The notes under the pieces are model-generated. The model ran no database searches. It saw nothing but the letters and a program-made list of their open reading frames with translations, and was not told where the DNA came from. From Coenobita brevimanus (taxonomy: Eukaryota > Arthropoda > Malacostraca > Decapoda > Coenobitidae), in assembly GCA_032717465.1 (NCBI GenBank), contig CM064683.1:37514042-37578041 (forward strand): a stretch of DNA of 64,000 nt, given 5' to 3'. How positions within the stretch are numbered: the stretch's first letter is position 1; each line of letters opens with the position of its first letter. Shown here piece by piece: positions 19,485 to 30,805 of the stretch. The translations under genes were made by a program, and so were the position numbers.

Positions 19485-20599
19485 GTTGTGATGGGGCTAG
19501 GGTGGTGTGAGGTGTAACTAGTTGTAATACCAGTCACTCAGTGACTTTGGAGGAGATGCAGAGGAGTGTGATGGGGCGGTGTGAGGAAGGTAATGTGGGG
19601 TCTTTGTTGGGTTTGGGAACAGTGAGTGATGATAATGCCATGCTTCCAGATGTTGGGTATTATGTTGTGTAAGTAGCTGTAGTTTGATATGTTGGTGAGT
19701 GCTTGTATGCCTTGTTGTCCAAGGGGTTTAAGGCGTATGTTGTTTGGTCCACAAGCAGACAGTGCTTAAGGTTGCTAATGATGTGCTCCATCAGGTTGTA
19801 AGTGAAAGGTGCAAAGTCTGGGCCTATGGGGAACTGTCTCTTGCGTCAGATGACACATCGGTCGTCGTGATGAGGTTTAGATGGCCATGTGAAAAGTGAC
19901 TGATGAGAGTGTTTGTTTCTTTGAAGGTATAGTGTCTGTTGTTGTGATGGCAACGTGTGATTGTGTTGATTTGCTGTTGGAATGCGTGGTGCTGTTTAGT
20001 GTTTTGTAGAGTTTGCTGATGTTTGTTTTGTGATCAGATGTTTGGAGATACTGTAATTATTCCAATTTAGTGTTTGATGTTCTAATATTTTATTGTTTAT
20101 TTAAGTTTTGAGTTCTTGTATTTGTTGTACGGTGTCTTGTGTATGGGCTATTGGGGAGTGTCGTTGACAGTGTCCTCCCTTTCTGTAATCATTATGGCCC
20201 TTATGCCTCACCAAAGTATGTCATGGGGGACTTGCTAAAACTTACTTGATCTTGGGTAAGTTAGATTAAATTGCTAAGTTAGGTTAGGCTAGATTAAAAT
20301 GTATGGTCAGGAAGAAGCACTAAAAGGCGACTGGAACGTATGCTGGAAGTGTCCGCCATTACACTCGACAAACAGTTGATACAACGGAAGGGGCATGGCT
20401 AAAATCAAGAGGGACAGAAATCTAGCATGAAACATTTATTTACCACCCCAAAAATAACAAGAAAAATATAAAAAACTATCAGAAAGAATTACAAATGATT
20501 TGGCAAGGTGCTACTGCTGCTTAATGCACATGTTTACCAAATTATACATGTGGTAAAACTGCCCACATCTACAACTTCGATGCTGTCACTGGTATATAA

Positions 20600-20820
20600 A
20601 CTTCAATGAGCTTCTTGTAAAAGGTAGAAATGCATCTCCTTGGTTGCTAATCTACCATCCAGTAAGTCTTCTTGCTTGCAAGTAAAATCTACCTTTCAAT
20701 GCGGCTCCTTGCTTGCTAACTTAGTTTAATCTGCCTCCCACTGGGTCTCCTTGCTTGCTAGTTTAATCAACCTTCCAGTGAATCTCCTTGGTTATACCAT
20801 CCAATAAGTCTCCTTGCTTG
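20600..20820 (+). repeat. minisatellite, left half (unit about 40-46 bp)
   Basis: About five diverged units of the type TCTCCTTGCTTGCTAGTTTA followed by ATC.ACCTTCCA.T.AG. The array is cut at 20824 by the left end of the gypsy element and resumes at 33465 beyond the gypsy element and a MITE. It is therefore one array split by two insertions. Confidence 0.8.
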
Positions 20821-20824
20821 CTAG
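20821..20824. other. target-site duplication of the gypsy element (left)
   Basis: CTAG precedes the element; CCAG (32865-32868) follows it. One mismatch is expected for an old insertion. Rejoining the flanks restores the minisatellite unit (..CTTGCTAG + TTTAA..), which supports this boundary. Confidence 0.6.
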
Positions 20825-22334
20825 TGTACCACACTGTATTTTAGGATGAGACTGCTAATAGGACCAGTGTAATGACAAATTTTGTAACAGGTGAAGTTCT
20901 GAAACAATTCTAATTACCAGTGCAACGATCAAAATTTATTAAAGATTATGGGGAATGCGGGTAGCGTGATCTTCTTTATGGCTAAGCCACCAGTGAAATG
21001 ACCTTTTAAATTACCAACGTGGCTGCCATTAGGATACCAAGCTTATTTTGAGTGTGAAATCCAAGACTAACTGGAGTGGTTTAATCCCTTAGTCCGTAAT
21101 GGGTACAAACTAATTAGTCAAAATGTGTCCAAACAGTTAGGCTCAAATTTCCACTTAAGATGGTACCGTGAGTTTAGGTTGGCTCGGATTTACAAGTCAT
21201 TTACTCCCTAGTACACCTTGTGGGCCACCCACTTCATGCTTATTAGAGAAAGTAGTTGGAAAAACTCCAAATAGGATGTTGCTTTCCTTTTCATTATACC
21301 TCAAATGTTCAAACTCAATTTACTCCATTCTCTGATTACTGATTCCTCTGACAATGTCTTAATTAGAATGATCTGTTGGCTGTAACAGGCGTCGTCGTCC
21401 TTGGTCACTGGTGGACTCGGGAAGGGTCAATTCTTAACAATGTGAAACTCCACTTTCTTACTAATAATGAGACATGTTTATAACCACCCAGTTCAATTAA
21501 AGAAGACTCAAAAGTTACAACCGACAATGTTTACAAATTTCCAAAAACTAAGGAGTAAGTTTATAACAGTTAAATCCACTCTGATTACATTGTTCCACCC
21601 TTGAATGATAATAAAGACACTTCTCAGCCTATGTTAATGAACAACTACATCTAGATGTGGCCTAAAAACAAAGAAGGGGGGGGAATGATGTAAGTGTGAT
21701 GACATGGCTGGCAGACTATGACTTGGTCGGTGCTGAGGTCTGTGAACGAGACGTGAGATGGTTGCAGTATCACAATCAAGAATTTTGCTACAGAGTACAA
21801 CTGTTTAATCATTCTGTTCTCCCTAACTCAAAAATTGAAGAGAATGGTCACTGTACGTAACAGACTTAATGTAGAAGTAAATGGGGGGGGGGGGGATATA
21901 TAAGGATTTCTAACAATGACCTGTGAACAAGACGCGAGATGGTTGCAGAATCACACGCACGATGCGTGCTCTGGTTTTATATAGACTAGAGGGACTAGTC
22001 CGATTACACCTGAGGATGCCAACTCCCCGGTTGCTGTTATTCCTTAGCAACCATGTCATGAGTCTTTTACTTCGTAATTGACCCTTTTAAGGTTTACAGT
22101 ATTTCACAAAGATTGTACTGTACAACAATGGTTGAAATTTGAGTACTATCGATAATGATCTTATCACTTAATACTAAGTTTTCGTTATGAGGTTTGGACG
22201 TTACCTTGTCGGTTAAACTTGGCTTGGGTATGTACGCAACGACCAGAAATTCAAAGTTAACATCACATAGGATACTGTGAACTGCTTCTCCCTTTCTGAT
22301 GCTTGTCAATTAATGTTCTATCACTAAGATGGGT

Positions 22335-23059
22335 TGTTCCAGCTTTCGCAGGAATCCAGTAGCTGACCACCAACTTATGTAGCTGATTAGGCATGACTAC
22401 ACTGAGTTCCACAACTGGCACTTTCCACAATGTCTCTCTGCATCACAGTTGGCAGGAATATTGGTGTAGATCCTGTAATTAGAAGACTCGGTAGCATGTA
22501 GGTGAACAGAAACTAGAGCAGATGTGTTCTTCTCTCTTTTTATTCACCAAAGAAAGATACAAATGCGACAAGAGAGTATTTTCAGAGTAGTACATCTCTC
22601 CCTCTTGAAGGCTGAGTGTAATCTGCTACATCTGCCCTGCTCCGCATCTGGGAGTGGCCTTAGGTCAGCCGTTTTTAGAGATGCCATATCTCTTAAACAC
22701 TCTGGGATTTGTACATGAGTAGAAGTGAATTACAACTCTACCATGCACATCAGACACCTCAACACAGCAGTATTAAGTACATTAAATACATTAGTATGGG
22801 TATATGTTTTCCCCAAGACTTAAACATATGTACAATTCATATTCTTCTACTGCCTTTCCTTCCCCTCATGTTTATGTCCGAAAATGCTGACTTTCGCTTG
22901 TCTGGCACTCATCTTATTCCCACACCACACTTACACTGATGTGGTATTTGGATCTTTATCTCAACACTACAATACATTTTCTCTAAATATGAAAAAACAT
23001 AATGTGTATAGTAGCGAGAGACATAATTCCAATGTGGAAATGATGTCGGCACCAGAACA
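22335..23059. mobile_element. 725-bp solo LTR
   Basis: It begins TGTTCCAGC and ends CCAGAACA. It is flanked by GGGT at 22331-22334 and 23060-23063. The homologous empty site in the right LTR (ATGGGTTAGG near 32530) has a single GGGT, which confirms the boundaries. TG..CA ends, short inverted termini and a 4-bp duplication identify a lone LTR left by recombination of another LTR element. Confidence 0.8.
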
Positions 23060-23384
23060 GGGTTAGGACTGAAGTATAGTCCTAGTCTTACTCCATCAGA
23101 AGGCTACGAAGTCTCGGCTAACTTAAATGTTCGCTAAATCTTTGTTACCAGCATGTTTCGTGGAGGGAGAGGAGGAGAAGGGGGGGGGGTTTGATCGGCT
23201 GATGCAATACAACGCGGATTACATAATACATAGATGTTAACCTCCTACCATAACTCTACAATACAAAAATCATACTTATACTAGACTTATATTATACTTA
23301 TACTAAATTATAATTATTGACACTACTGGGTATACTAAATTGTTCTTAATTACCAAATTACACTTACATTCTATATTTCACTTA

Positions 23385-24773
23385 CAGCTACTGCAAACTG
23401 ACTTAAGACCTCCACCCACAAGTGTTAAAAAACACAGAAATCATTGTATATCACATTGTTTGTTCATGAAATGCCATTCATTAATATGAAATCATGTTTT
23501 CCTTGTTTTTCAGGACCAGTTGGATGCGTTTTGGCATGGAATCACTATGATCTCTAAAGTAATCTAAGGACATTTCTTTGCACCAAACATTTTTCAGTTC
23601 AGTCTTGAGGTTGTCCAGATTGGGTGTCTTCTTCTCTGCCATGATTTTCTTCATCTTTGCCCAGCAGTTTTCTATCGGATTTAGATCCAGACTGTTGCCA
23701 GGCCAGTGAAGGACCTCAATCCGATTATCCTGAAGCCATGTTGTCACCTTTCTTGACTTGTGACATGAAGCTAAATCATGCATGAAAAAGTCGCACCCAT
23801 GAATAGCAAAAAAGTTTAACAAATGATGTTTCAGAACCTGAAAGTACCGACCACCATCATCATCAAGTTCTTAGGAAGAAAGTAGAGGCCTCCCCTTCCC
23901 ATTTCACCTGAGAAACATCCCCATACCACTACTGACTGTGGGTGCTTAACAGTCGGCACTGTGTATGCAGGGTCATATCAACTACGGGAGGCAGGGCAAC
24001 GAACCTTGGCAGAATGCACCTGGAACACTTGAAATGTGCTTTCATTGGAAAACGTAACTTTTCTCCACTCATCCGATGTCCAGTGTGCATACTTCTTGGC
24101 AAACTGAATGCGCTGCTTCTTCATGCGGTCAGTGAGAAGCGGTTTCTTGGCTGCAGTGCAACTTGGCAAACCCAGCTCCTTCTGCAAGCAGTGTTGGATA
24201 GTTCAAATTCAGACGTCTTGTAACAGCTGGGGATGCATTCTCTTCAATTTTGCTGCTGTCAGCTGAGGATTCTTTATTACTTCCCTCTTCAGAAGCATAT
24301 CTGTACCTCTGGAAGTAGTCCTCTTCTTTCCACCACCATGTTTGTGTAGCAGGTGGCAGGCCATGCGCTGCAGCATGAATCTTCATGACGGTCAACTCTG
24401 TGGATCCAGTACTTTCACAAATCGTGTTGATAGGGACATTATCGTGCCTCCATGCAATGATACGGACCCTCTCATCCCTTGAGCAGTACTTTCCAGGCAT
24501 GACAACTCGACTCTAGGAAAATAACGGGGCAAACAGTAATGCATAGGAAAAAAGAGGGAGGTGCAAACTTGGAGTGATGGGAACATATACTCCCACTCTC
24601 TCTTCTGGGCAAGCACTGACATGCTGAGTGTTTCACCAACTCCTGCCAACACCAGAGGAGTTGCCAATTACTTCTTGCCCCAAAAATTCACTTGGTAGAG
24701 GTGGAAACACAAAGACAAACAACTCTCCCATAGCAATTCTGTGTGTAGGTCCTAAGTCAATTTGCAGTAGGTG
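23385..24773 (-). mobile_element. Tc1/mariner-superfamily element
   Basis: A 1389-bp insertion in the gypsy LTR, flanked by TA (23383-23384 and 24774-24775). The other LTR has the uninterrupted site ACTTATATTACATCC. The terminal inverted repeats match over about 30 bp: CAGCTACTGCAAACTGACTT on the left and CACCTACTGCAAATTGACTT on the right, read inwards. The length and TA duplication fit Tc1. Confidence 0.85.
23481..24500 (-). pseudogene. Tc1-like transposase, broken
   Basis: The start at 24500 (MPGKYCSRDERVRIIAWRHD) opens a helix-turn-helix region. A second fragment (24187-23978) has KKPLLTDRMKKQRIQFAKKY and VTFSNES, where the first catalytic aspartate is asparagine. A third (23822-23481) has FFMHDLASCHKS (second aspartate) and WPGNSLDLNPIENCW (third catalytic residue block, glutamate in IEN). 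Frameshifts separate the three pieces. About 330 aa in all, the usual Tc1 length, but inactive. Confidence 0.8.
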
Positions 24774-25572
24774 TATACTACAGTACATCCTAATCTAACC
24801 TGCTGGCACTACAAGGGTCCTTCCTCCGGGAAACAAATTTTAACCATCGGAGTCCTCTTAACACATGCACTAATACACGTTCTGAGGATGTGTGTGCGGA
24901 TGGGACAGACTTACCAAATTGACTTCGAGTCCCCTTTTGAACAAACCTTCCTTTGACATTCTCCCCACGATAAGTGGCACCAGTCGGCCCGCATAATACA
25001 CCGCGTACCCCAGGGGGTCGTTTCATGTCACCAGTGAATTTATTACAAAATAAATATACATATATATCCAGTGGAGAAGAGACACCCCAGTTAACCTCCT
25101 GCCTAAGTAATGGCAGAGTCACCCAACTGGGTGGACTAGTACTCTCATTGTCAAGACCGTCCCAGGGGCACTTCCCATTCACACCCACTGTCACTCTGCC
25201 TCACTCACACTTCTTCCATTCGATACCTTGTTCCCAGCCTTCCACCTAGTGACTGACAAGCATGTGACATGTCCTGAAGTCGCGACCACACCCTAGGCTG
25301 TGTTAACTGTAATGTGAGGGGTATGTGCACACTGCCCCTCAAAGTAAAGTTCTCATAGTATCCCCACCAAACTGGGCTGAGCCTAATAAGACGAACCTAT
25401 TCTCAAACTCTCTCTCTCTCTCTCTCTCTTTAAAATTGTAGTTCAGATTTTAGAAGTAAGAATTATTTCTTACTACTCTAACTCTTCGCAGTCAATCATC
25501 AACCAGTCCGACCCGCACACATTTCCTTATCCGTCCCATAACCCGTTACACTCTTTAGCCTTCATAGACTCG

Positions 25573-25929
25573 TCAACATTCCTCAATGAGTCGGTAGGGA
25601 GTCCGTCTTTCACAAGGTGGTAATTGTTCATTCACCGGATCAGGTGTAAAGGCACTTTCTAAAGGTTCCAACAGCCACTCTTCACTACCATAATAAGATT
25701 TTATCTTCCCGGCAGCTCTCTGTAATCGTTTTCCCGTAAAAACATTCTCCACCATATACACACTTCCGTCCAACAACATTTCCACTACACGATAGGGACC
25801 ATCCCACTTCACATTTAACTTCCGACATGTGCATGGCACTGTTTCCTTTTTGACCCACACTAAACTCCTCACACCGACAGTCTGATTCTTCCTTCTCTGA
25901 TTTGCTACATCTCGGTACCGGCTTGCCAT
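25573..25929 (-). pseudogene. gypsy integrase C-terminal GPY/F module
   Basis: It contains YRDVANQRRKNQTVGVRSLV, then KLNVKWDGPYRVVEMLLDGS. The KW.GPY motif is the GPY/F module of Ty3/gypsy integrases, which helps DNA binding and multimer formation. It is the last recognisable coding part before the left LTR. Confidence 0.75.
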
Positions 25930-26110
25930 CTTCTGGTGGGTTTCCCTGATGAGTGTGCGCAGTGGCTAATTTGTCTTCTTCGCCGTCAATCGAGGGAAGT
26001 TGCACATTCACAAGCCTGGGAGGAGGGTGGGAGAAGAAAGCAAAGTATCGCTACTGTCCCGCTGAGGTGTGAATAGCCTGATTCATGACAATCTGACGTG
26101 GTTGGAGCCA

Positions 26111-26443
26111 TCAAATGGGGTGTCCTTGGCATACGGCAGAGAGAACAGATTTCAGGGTACAATGCATCCTCTCTGTGACATTGTTGCCTTGTGGATGGTA
26201 GGGGGTCGTGTAGCAGAGGGTGATCTGATGTTGCGGGCAAAATTTCTGGAAGTCTCTACTGGTGAACTCGCCTCCGTTATCCAGGACAATACTGCGAGGT
26301 GATCCGTAATCTGCCACGTATTGCCACAGTTTGTCTGTTATGTGTGTGGAGTGTTTGGTCTTTATGGGGAAGAACCTAACAAAACGACTATAATGGTCTA
26401 CTACTGTAAGGACATATCGGTAACCCTGGATTCCATCCAGCAA
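26111..26443 (-). pseudogene. gypsy integrase catalytic core
   Basis: It shows the D,D-35-E core: TVVDHYSRFVRFFPI (first Asp), GSPRSIVLDNGGEFTS (second Asp) and YHPQGNNVTERMHCTL (Glu). All three acidic residues are present. It is separated by a frameshift from the zinc-binding part at 26651-26388, so integrase cannot be made in one piece. Confidence 0.85.
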
Positions 26444-26651
26444 CCATATCAGTAAGGTCTATCCCAATCCTCTCCAATGGCTTATTCACTGGAGGCAATT
26501 CCTCCACTGTTGCAGCAATCCAGTGTCCCCTTTTAACCTCTGGTAAGTGACATTTCTTAACATATTCACAAACTTCAACTTTGAGATTCTGCCAATAGTA
26601 TAACTCTTCCACACTCTTGATAGTTTTCTTTTGCCCGAGATGACCTGACAA
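26388..26651 (-). pseudogene. gypsy integrase N-terminal zinc-binding region
   Basis: It begins SGHLGQKKTIKSVEELYYWQ and continues CEYVKKCHLPEVKRG. This is the HHCC-type region preceding the core, with the final CxxC pair altered to C..C followed by HLP. It overlaps the core fragment in another frame. Confidence 0.7.
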
Positions 26652-26792
26652 TTCAAGTGTGTGTTGGAGTGCCTGTTTAACTAAAGCACGAGAGACTATG
26701 AGATTGTAATGTAGGCTTCCATCTGCCTTCTCCCTTACAAAATATAATACCTCATCTACAAGAGCAAACTGACCTAAAGTAGCTTTGGGCAG

Positions 26793-27191
26793 TCATTTGG
26801 TCGGAACTACTCCACCTTCGAGATATTGCGCTAGTTCTCCCCACACAGGTTCCTCTCTTTGCCCGGCTTTTATCTGTGTCTGACTTAACCCGAGCCAGGT
26901 GGCTTCAGGTGGGCATACTACTACTCTAACTGGACGTGACAAATGATCGGCTACTAAATTATACTTGCCCTTCAGATACTGTACCTCGTAACTGTACTCT
27001 CGCATTTCCAAGATCCAACGATTCATCCGGGGGGACTTAGTCTTTCTTTTAAATATACTGGAAAGAGGCTGATGATTTGTGACTATAGTGAAACTGGTAA
27101 CCCAGAGACAGCGATGAAAATTACAACATGTAAGGGTTGCCACTAACGCTTCTTTATCTGTCGCTGAATATCGAGTCTCACAGGGGTTCAA
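26793..27191 (-). pseudogene. gypsy RNase H domain
   Basis: It encodes CETRYSATDKEALVATLTCC, the Y..T.KE.LA block, then FTIVTNHQPLSSIFKR (TDH.PL block, first acidic residue now N) and RWILEMREYSYEVQYLKGKY..ADHLSR (E and D of the active site region). It is separated from the reverse transcriptase by stops. Confidence 0.8.
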
Positions 27192-27299
27192 CTTTTTACA
27201 GAAATACCCAATCGGTTTGTTGGTACCATCTGACTGAATCTGGCTCAGGACTCCGCCAACATGAGTGTTGCTAGCGTCTGTAGTGAGAATGAATGGTTG

Positions 27300-27518
27300 T
27301 TATACCTGAGCTGTAACTAAGACAGGGGTATTCATGAGGCAAGACTTTAGATGATCAAAGGATTTCTGGCATTCGTCCGTCCAGATAAATGTTACTCGAG
27401 ACTTAGTTAGGTTGGTGAGAGGCACAGCAATTTTAGCAAAAGAGGGGATATGTTTTCTATAAAATCCACACATGCCTAGGAAACCACGTACTTCCTTCAC
27501 CGTAGTGGGTGCTTTCAT
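27300..27518 (-). pseudogene. gypsy reverse transcriptase thumb/connection fragment
   Basis: It encodes KEVRGFLGMCGFYRKHIPSF, PLTNLTKSRVTFIWTDECQK and SFDHLKSCLMNTPVL, the conserved region that joins reverse transcriptase to RNase H in Ty3/gypsy elements. Confidence 0.8.
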
Positions 27519-27541
27519 CTTTGCGATCGCATCTACATTCT

Positions 27542-28201
27542 TCAGGTCAGGTTTACTTCCGTCCGCTGAGATTTTGTGACCCAGAAAAGTAACCTCTTTA
27601 AGACCAAGTCTACCCTTACTGTATTAAAATTCAGTTTTACTCCATTTTCAGTAAGTAACTGGAAAGGTTGCCTCAGGCGATCTGGTAAAGTAGGAATATC
27701 TGAAGCCCAAAGAATCAAGTCATCTAAGCAGTTTCTGACCCATCCTTTTTGTAGGAGTGGTGCCAGTGCCGAAGCCATCCGCCCGGAAAAGATCATGGGG
27801 GAGTAATTAAGTCCAGATGGGAGCCGTCTGAAACTATTCAAAGTAACTCCATCGCTAAAAGTAGTGAGGTCGCGGCTCTCTTCATCTAGCATGATTTGGA
27901 AGTAAGCTTCTCACATATCATGGGTGACATAGTATTGATGACCGGCCACTTGTTCAACTAATTCTTCCAACCGCGAAAGGGGATAAATGTCAGTGGCAAG
28001 ATGTTTGTTGACGTGCCGGTAGTCTAAACACATCCATTTACTCCCATCAGGTTTAATCACGAGCACTACAGGCAACAACCAGGCTGCTATTGATCGTTCT
28101 ATGATCTCCCGGTTCTCCGTGTCTTTGAGCAAGTCAGAAATTATCTGTTTGGCCAGTTCAGGATAATGGTACATTGGTCCACCACTGACCTGATCAGTCA
28201 C
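27542..28201 (-). pseudogene. gypsy reverse transcriptase, with in-frame stop
   Basis: It encodes KPDGSKWMCLDYRHVNKHLA, YPLSRLEELVEQVAG, YYVTHDM-stop-EAYFQI, FRRLPSGLNYSPMIF and VRNCLDDLILWA, which holds the LDD catalytic pair in the place of the usual Y/F-x-DD. The TGA at 27911-27913 breaks the core. It sits where a CGA arginine would read through, so a single C-to-T change could explain it. Confidence 0.85.
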
Positions 28202-28373
28202 CTTAATGTGCGCGGGGGACCACTGATGGATCCTAACTCCTCGTCAAGGATGAAAAGGGGGTCATGACTATTAACTGTGACAGGTCTTCACGTTGAGCCT
28301 TGGTGAGATGTTGCCACTTTTGCCTCTCAATGAGTTTTTTCAACCTTTGTACACGCGTCCCGCTCTCTCTTAC

Positions 28374-28799
28374 TTAATCATATTGCGGCAGCAAGTCGTT
28401 ATGGATTTGGATGGTGGTGTTAATTTTACAGGGAGGGCTGTCGATTTTCTTGTAAGGCTCAACAATCGTGCCCTTCTTATATGCCTTTTCCTGCTTAGTG
28501 GCGTTAGTGAGCAGTAGGTAGCTGGTGTTTTCTGAACTTCCTTGGACTAGACAGGGGTGACTGTTATGACTGAATTTGGCTTGCGGGTGGACAATCAAAT
28601 TAGTACCTGGGTCTTCTCTTACATGGATGGACATGAATGTGGACTGACAGGTACTATGCCTTACCACCTTAAGGAGACTGAGTTGAGTGAAAAGTTGCGA
28701 CGGATTTGTGACCACTACCGGGTTCACCTTTACTCTTTCAGCTCTGTTCTTCTGGTGAGGAATGTGGTTCACTACATAAGGGGCGCCTCCCCATACCAT
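28374..28799 (-). pseudogene. gypsy pol N-terminal linker
   Basis: A 141-aa open stretch between protease and reverse transcriptase, in the -1 frame relative to Gag-protease and overlapping it by 28 nt. It shows linker features (QKNRAERVKVNPV; SSENTSYLLLTNAT) seen before RT in such elements, with no catalytic motif. I see no perfect slippery heptamer at the overlap, so the frame change may be programmed or may be decay. Confidence 0.55.
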
Positions 28800-30733
28800 G
28801 ACTCTCTTTTCGCCGTCCCAAATAAGGGGGCTTGACTCAGTACGTCACACCCAAGGAGTAGGTCAGCACTGATGTACGAGTTAGGTACTACCGGGAACCA
28901 CTGTTCATGGGTTTTTTCATCACCGACCCCAATTTCAGTCCAGAGCATTCCTAAAATTCTCAAAGGTGCACCTGTGACCCCTTGTAGTCGAGGTGGGTTC
29001 CGCCGCAAATTTATTTCTCCTACCCGCTTGGCAGTTGATTCCTTTATTAGCGTGTAACTACTGCCTGTATCAACCAGCGCCTCTACCGCCTTCCCATTGA
29101 CAATGACACTAATGGTTGGAGAAGCATGACCACCGGCTAGTAATGTTCTCGGATTAGGATTCTGGGAGATGTGCGTGTTGGAATTATCACGGATTGGTGT
29201 TCCCTGTTTACATTCGGGACACCCGCGGTTTCCCCGACAACATCCGGGTCTGTGGCAGTCAAAACAGTGACTGGGTGGGGATTTCCGCCAGCACTCTTGC
29301 AGGGTGTGGGACGATGTTTGGCAATGACTACAATATTTTCGGAGGGGGGTCCCTTGATCACTCATTTGTCCCTTACTTACATGCTCTAGGTTTGTCTTCA
29401 CTTCTGGCACTTGGGCCCTCAGTTCTTCCATATCATTCTTAGTTTCCACCATACTCATACTACTGGCCGGGTCTTCAGGAATGAAGGGGGTGCAACGTGT
29501 GCCGGCTTTTACCCTGTCAATACTATCCTTCACCGGTACCGCATTGATCTGAGGGGTCTGCCTCTCTTTCAGCAATTGTCGTTCATGTTCAATAAGGTCA
29601 AGGAATTTGCGCAACGGGTACTCATCATCTAGAAATCCCTCCAATTTCTCTCGTGAAGCGGAAGGTAAGCCAGACCATAGCTTCTTCTTTATTTGTTTAT
29701 CTCGATTAGGAAATTTCTCATTAGGGAACTTTGACTCGATTACTAAATGTTGACAAATGAATTTATGGGTGAAAGCCAGGGGTGATTCTCTCCAATCATA
29801 GCTCATCGACTCCAACTCCTGCCACTCACGATCGACGCTAACCTTTATTGCAAATTCTGTCCTAAGGAGATGCTTAAGTGTTAGCCAGGAGTCTGCTCGG
29901 CAGTTTCTTTGATGGTTGTGAATGAATATGGCTAACTCCAAACCGACCCTACTCTTAGCGATTTGCATACGGGTGAAATCATCAGGGTCACATTGCTCCA
30001 CCAGTTCGAAAAACTTCTCTAATCTGGCCATTGCATCGAGTCCTTGCAGCTGGTGGAGGTCCAGAATTGGGATATCCTGGGGCTTAGTGAGACCACTCTC
30101 CTTCAACTTTGTGAACGAGTGAGGGGTTGAATATGACGGTTGAAAAGGATTTAAAGGGGGTAGTGGTGTCTCCATCTCTTCCGGTTCTCTCGCTAATCTA
30201 TCCCTTACCGATTGCGCATCCTTCCTTGCCACGTGTCCCCTGATCACTGTCAACAATTTATCCTCCACCTTGCTTCTCCCCTCATCTGTCCAGTGTATCC
30301 CGTCAACCAAAGCTCCCACATAATATGCCGTGTTAAACTGGACTACCTGGTTGTTCATCGTACGCTTTATCTTATTATTGATGGCATTCTGAAATGTTCT
30401 GTAGCTGGTGGTAGAAATCGGAAAATTTCCCGAGTAAGACCTAGGTTCTATCAGACAAATGCATACCACGGCCTCACAGTTACTCTCTATAGCCTTTACA
30501 ATTTGCTTGATATCGTTTACTACTCGACCTGGAGTTGTATTTTGGTCGATATCGTTGCTCCCTAACCAGAGTATACACAGATCATGTTTCCATTCTAGCA
30601 CCCTGTTCATTTGGTTATCTGAAAAAAATGTTTTTGCTCTCGCTCCAGAGGCTCGATATATTCTCAGTTCTACACCGGGGGTCTCCAATGATCGAGGAAT
30701 CTGGCTGTGGCCCACTAGGGATACTTTAAACAT
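28772..30733 (-). CDS. gypsy Gag-protease with N-terminal SGNH-like domain
   Basis: An intact 653-aa ORF. Residues 1-165 look like an SGNH/GDSL hydrolase fold: VSLVGHSQIP with Ser10 (block I, His in place of the usual Asp), ASGARA with Gly30 (block II), WLGSNDI with Gly58/Asn60 (block III) and DGIHWTDEG with Asp144/His147 (block V). About 230-400 is a retrotransposon Gag region (WLTLKHLLRTEF; SYDWRESPLAFTHKFI; KKLWSGLPSASREKL). About 475-515 is a Cys/His-rich knuckle region. About 545-640 is an aspartic protease with VEALVDTGSSYTLI and LLGCDVLSQ. The Gag and protease calls are firm; the SGNH call rests on motif spacing. Such a domain is familiar from ORF1 of CR1-type LINEs and is unusual in a gypsy Gag. 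Confidence 0.8.
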   Translation of the reverse strand: MFKVSLVGHSQIPRSLETPGVELRIYRASGARAKTFFSDNQMNRVLEWKHDLCILWLGSNDIDQNTTPGRVVNDIKQIVKAIESNCEAVVCICLIEPRSYSGNFPISTTSYRTFQNAINNKIKRTMNNQVVQFNTAYYVGALVDGIHWTDEGRSKVEDKLLTVIRGHVARKDAQSVRDRLAREPEEMETPLPPLNPFQPSYSTPHSFTKLKESGLTKPQDIPILDLHQLQGLDAMARLEKFFELVEQCDPDDFTRMQIAKSRVGLELAIFIHNHQRNCRADSWLTLKHLLRTEFAIKVSVDREWQELESMSYDWRESPLAFTHKFICQHLVIESKFPNEKFPNRDKQIKKKLWSGLPSASREKLEGFLDDEYPLRKFLDLIEHERQLLKERQTPQINAVPVKDSIDRVKAGTRCTPFIPEDPASSMSMVETKNDMEELRAQVPEVKTNLEHVSKGQMSDQGTPLRKYCSHCQTSSHTLQECWRKSPPSHCFDCHRPGCCRGNRGCPECKQGTPIRDNSNTHISQNPNPRTLLAGGHASPTISVIVNGKAVEALVDTGSSYTLIKESTAKRVGEINLRRNPPRLQGVTGAPLRILGMLWTEIGVGDEKTHEQWFPVVPNSYISADLLLGCDVLSQAPLFGTAKRESWYGEAPLM

Positions 30734-30805
30734 GATGCCTGGACTGTTTCCCGTACAAAGTTAGGCGGGCCTCTAGTGTACTTTGGTTACGGAGAATATT
30801 TATTA

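Larger units (their letters stand above)
17950..20240 (-). mobile_element. decayed LINE (Jockey/I-like) with (TAC)n tail
   Basis: The minus strand carries, in several frames, a reverse transcriptase (LDISKAFDAIP; RWLANYLSGR; NGISQGVVSP near 19140-19400). Upstream is a piece resembling LGQQGIQALTNI..IIPNIWK (about 19600-19720). Downstream is a C-terminal region with YIYSVMNYGSPAW (about 18650-18700) and a Cys-rich ACPGCNTTP-type end (about 18130-18170). The 3' end is a short TAC/TAG run at 17950-17965. A long (TG)n tract at 18847-18942 lies inside the reverse transcriptase. Numerous stops and frameshifts make it dead. Confidence 0.7.
20825..24813 (-). repeat. 3' LTR of the gypsy element, interrupted twice
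   Basis: It matches 30827-32864 over its length except for a 725-bp solo LTR (22335-23059) and a Tc1-like element (23385-24773), each with its own target duplication. Removing these and the duplications leaves about 1869 bp. Small differences from the other LTR show the element is not recent. Confidence 0.85.

Noticed and set aside
25385..30733. Endogenous retrovirus with envelope gene
   Set aside because: No envelope-like ORF lies between the integrase and the 3' LTR; the element is a plain Ty3/gypsy retrotransposon.
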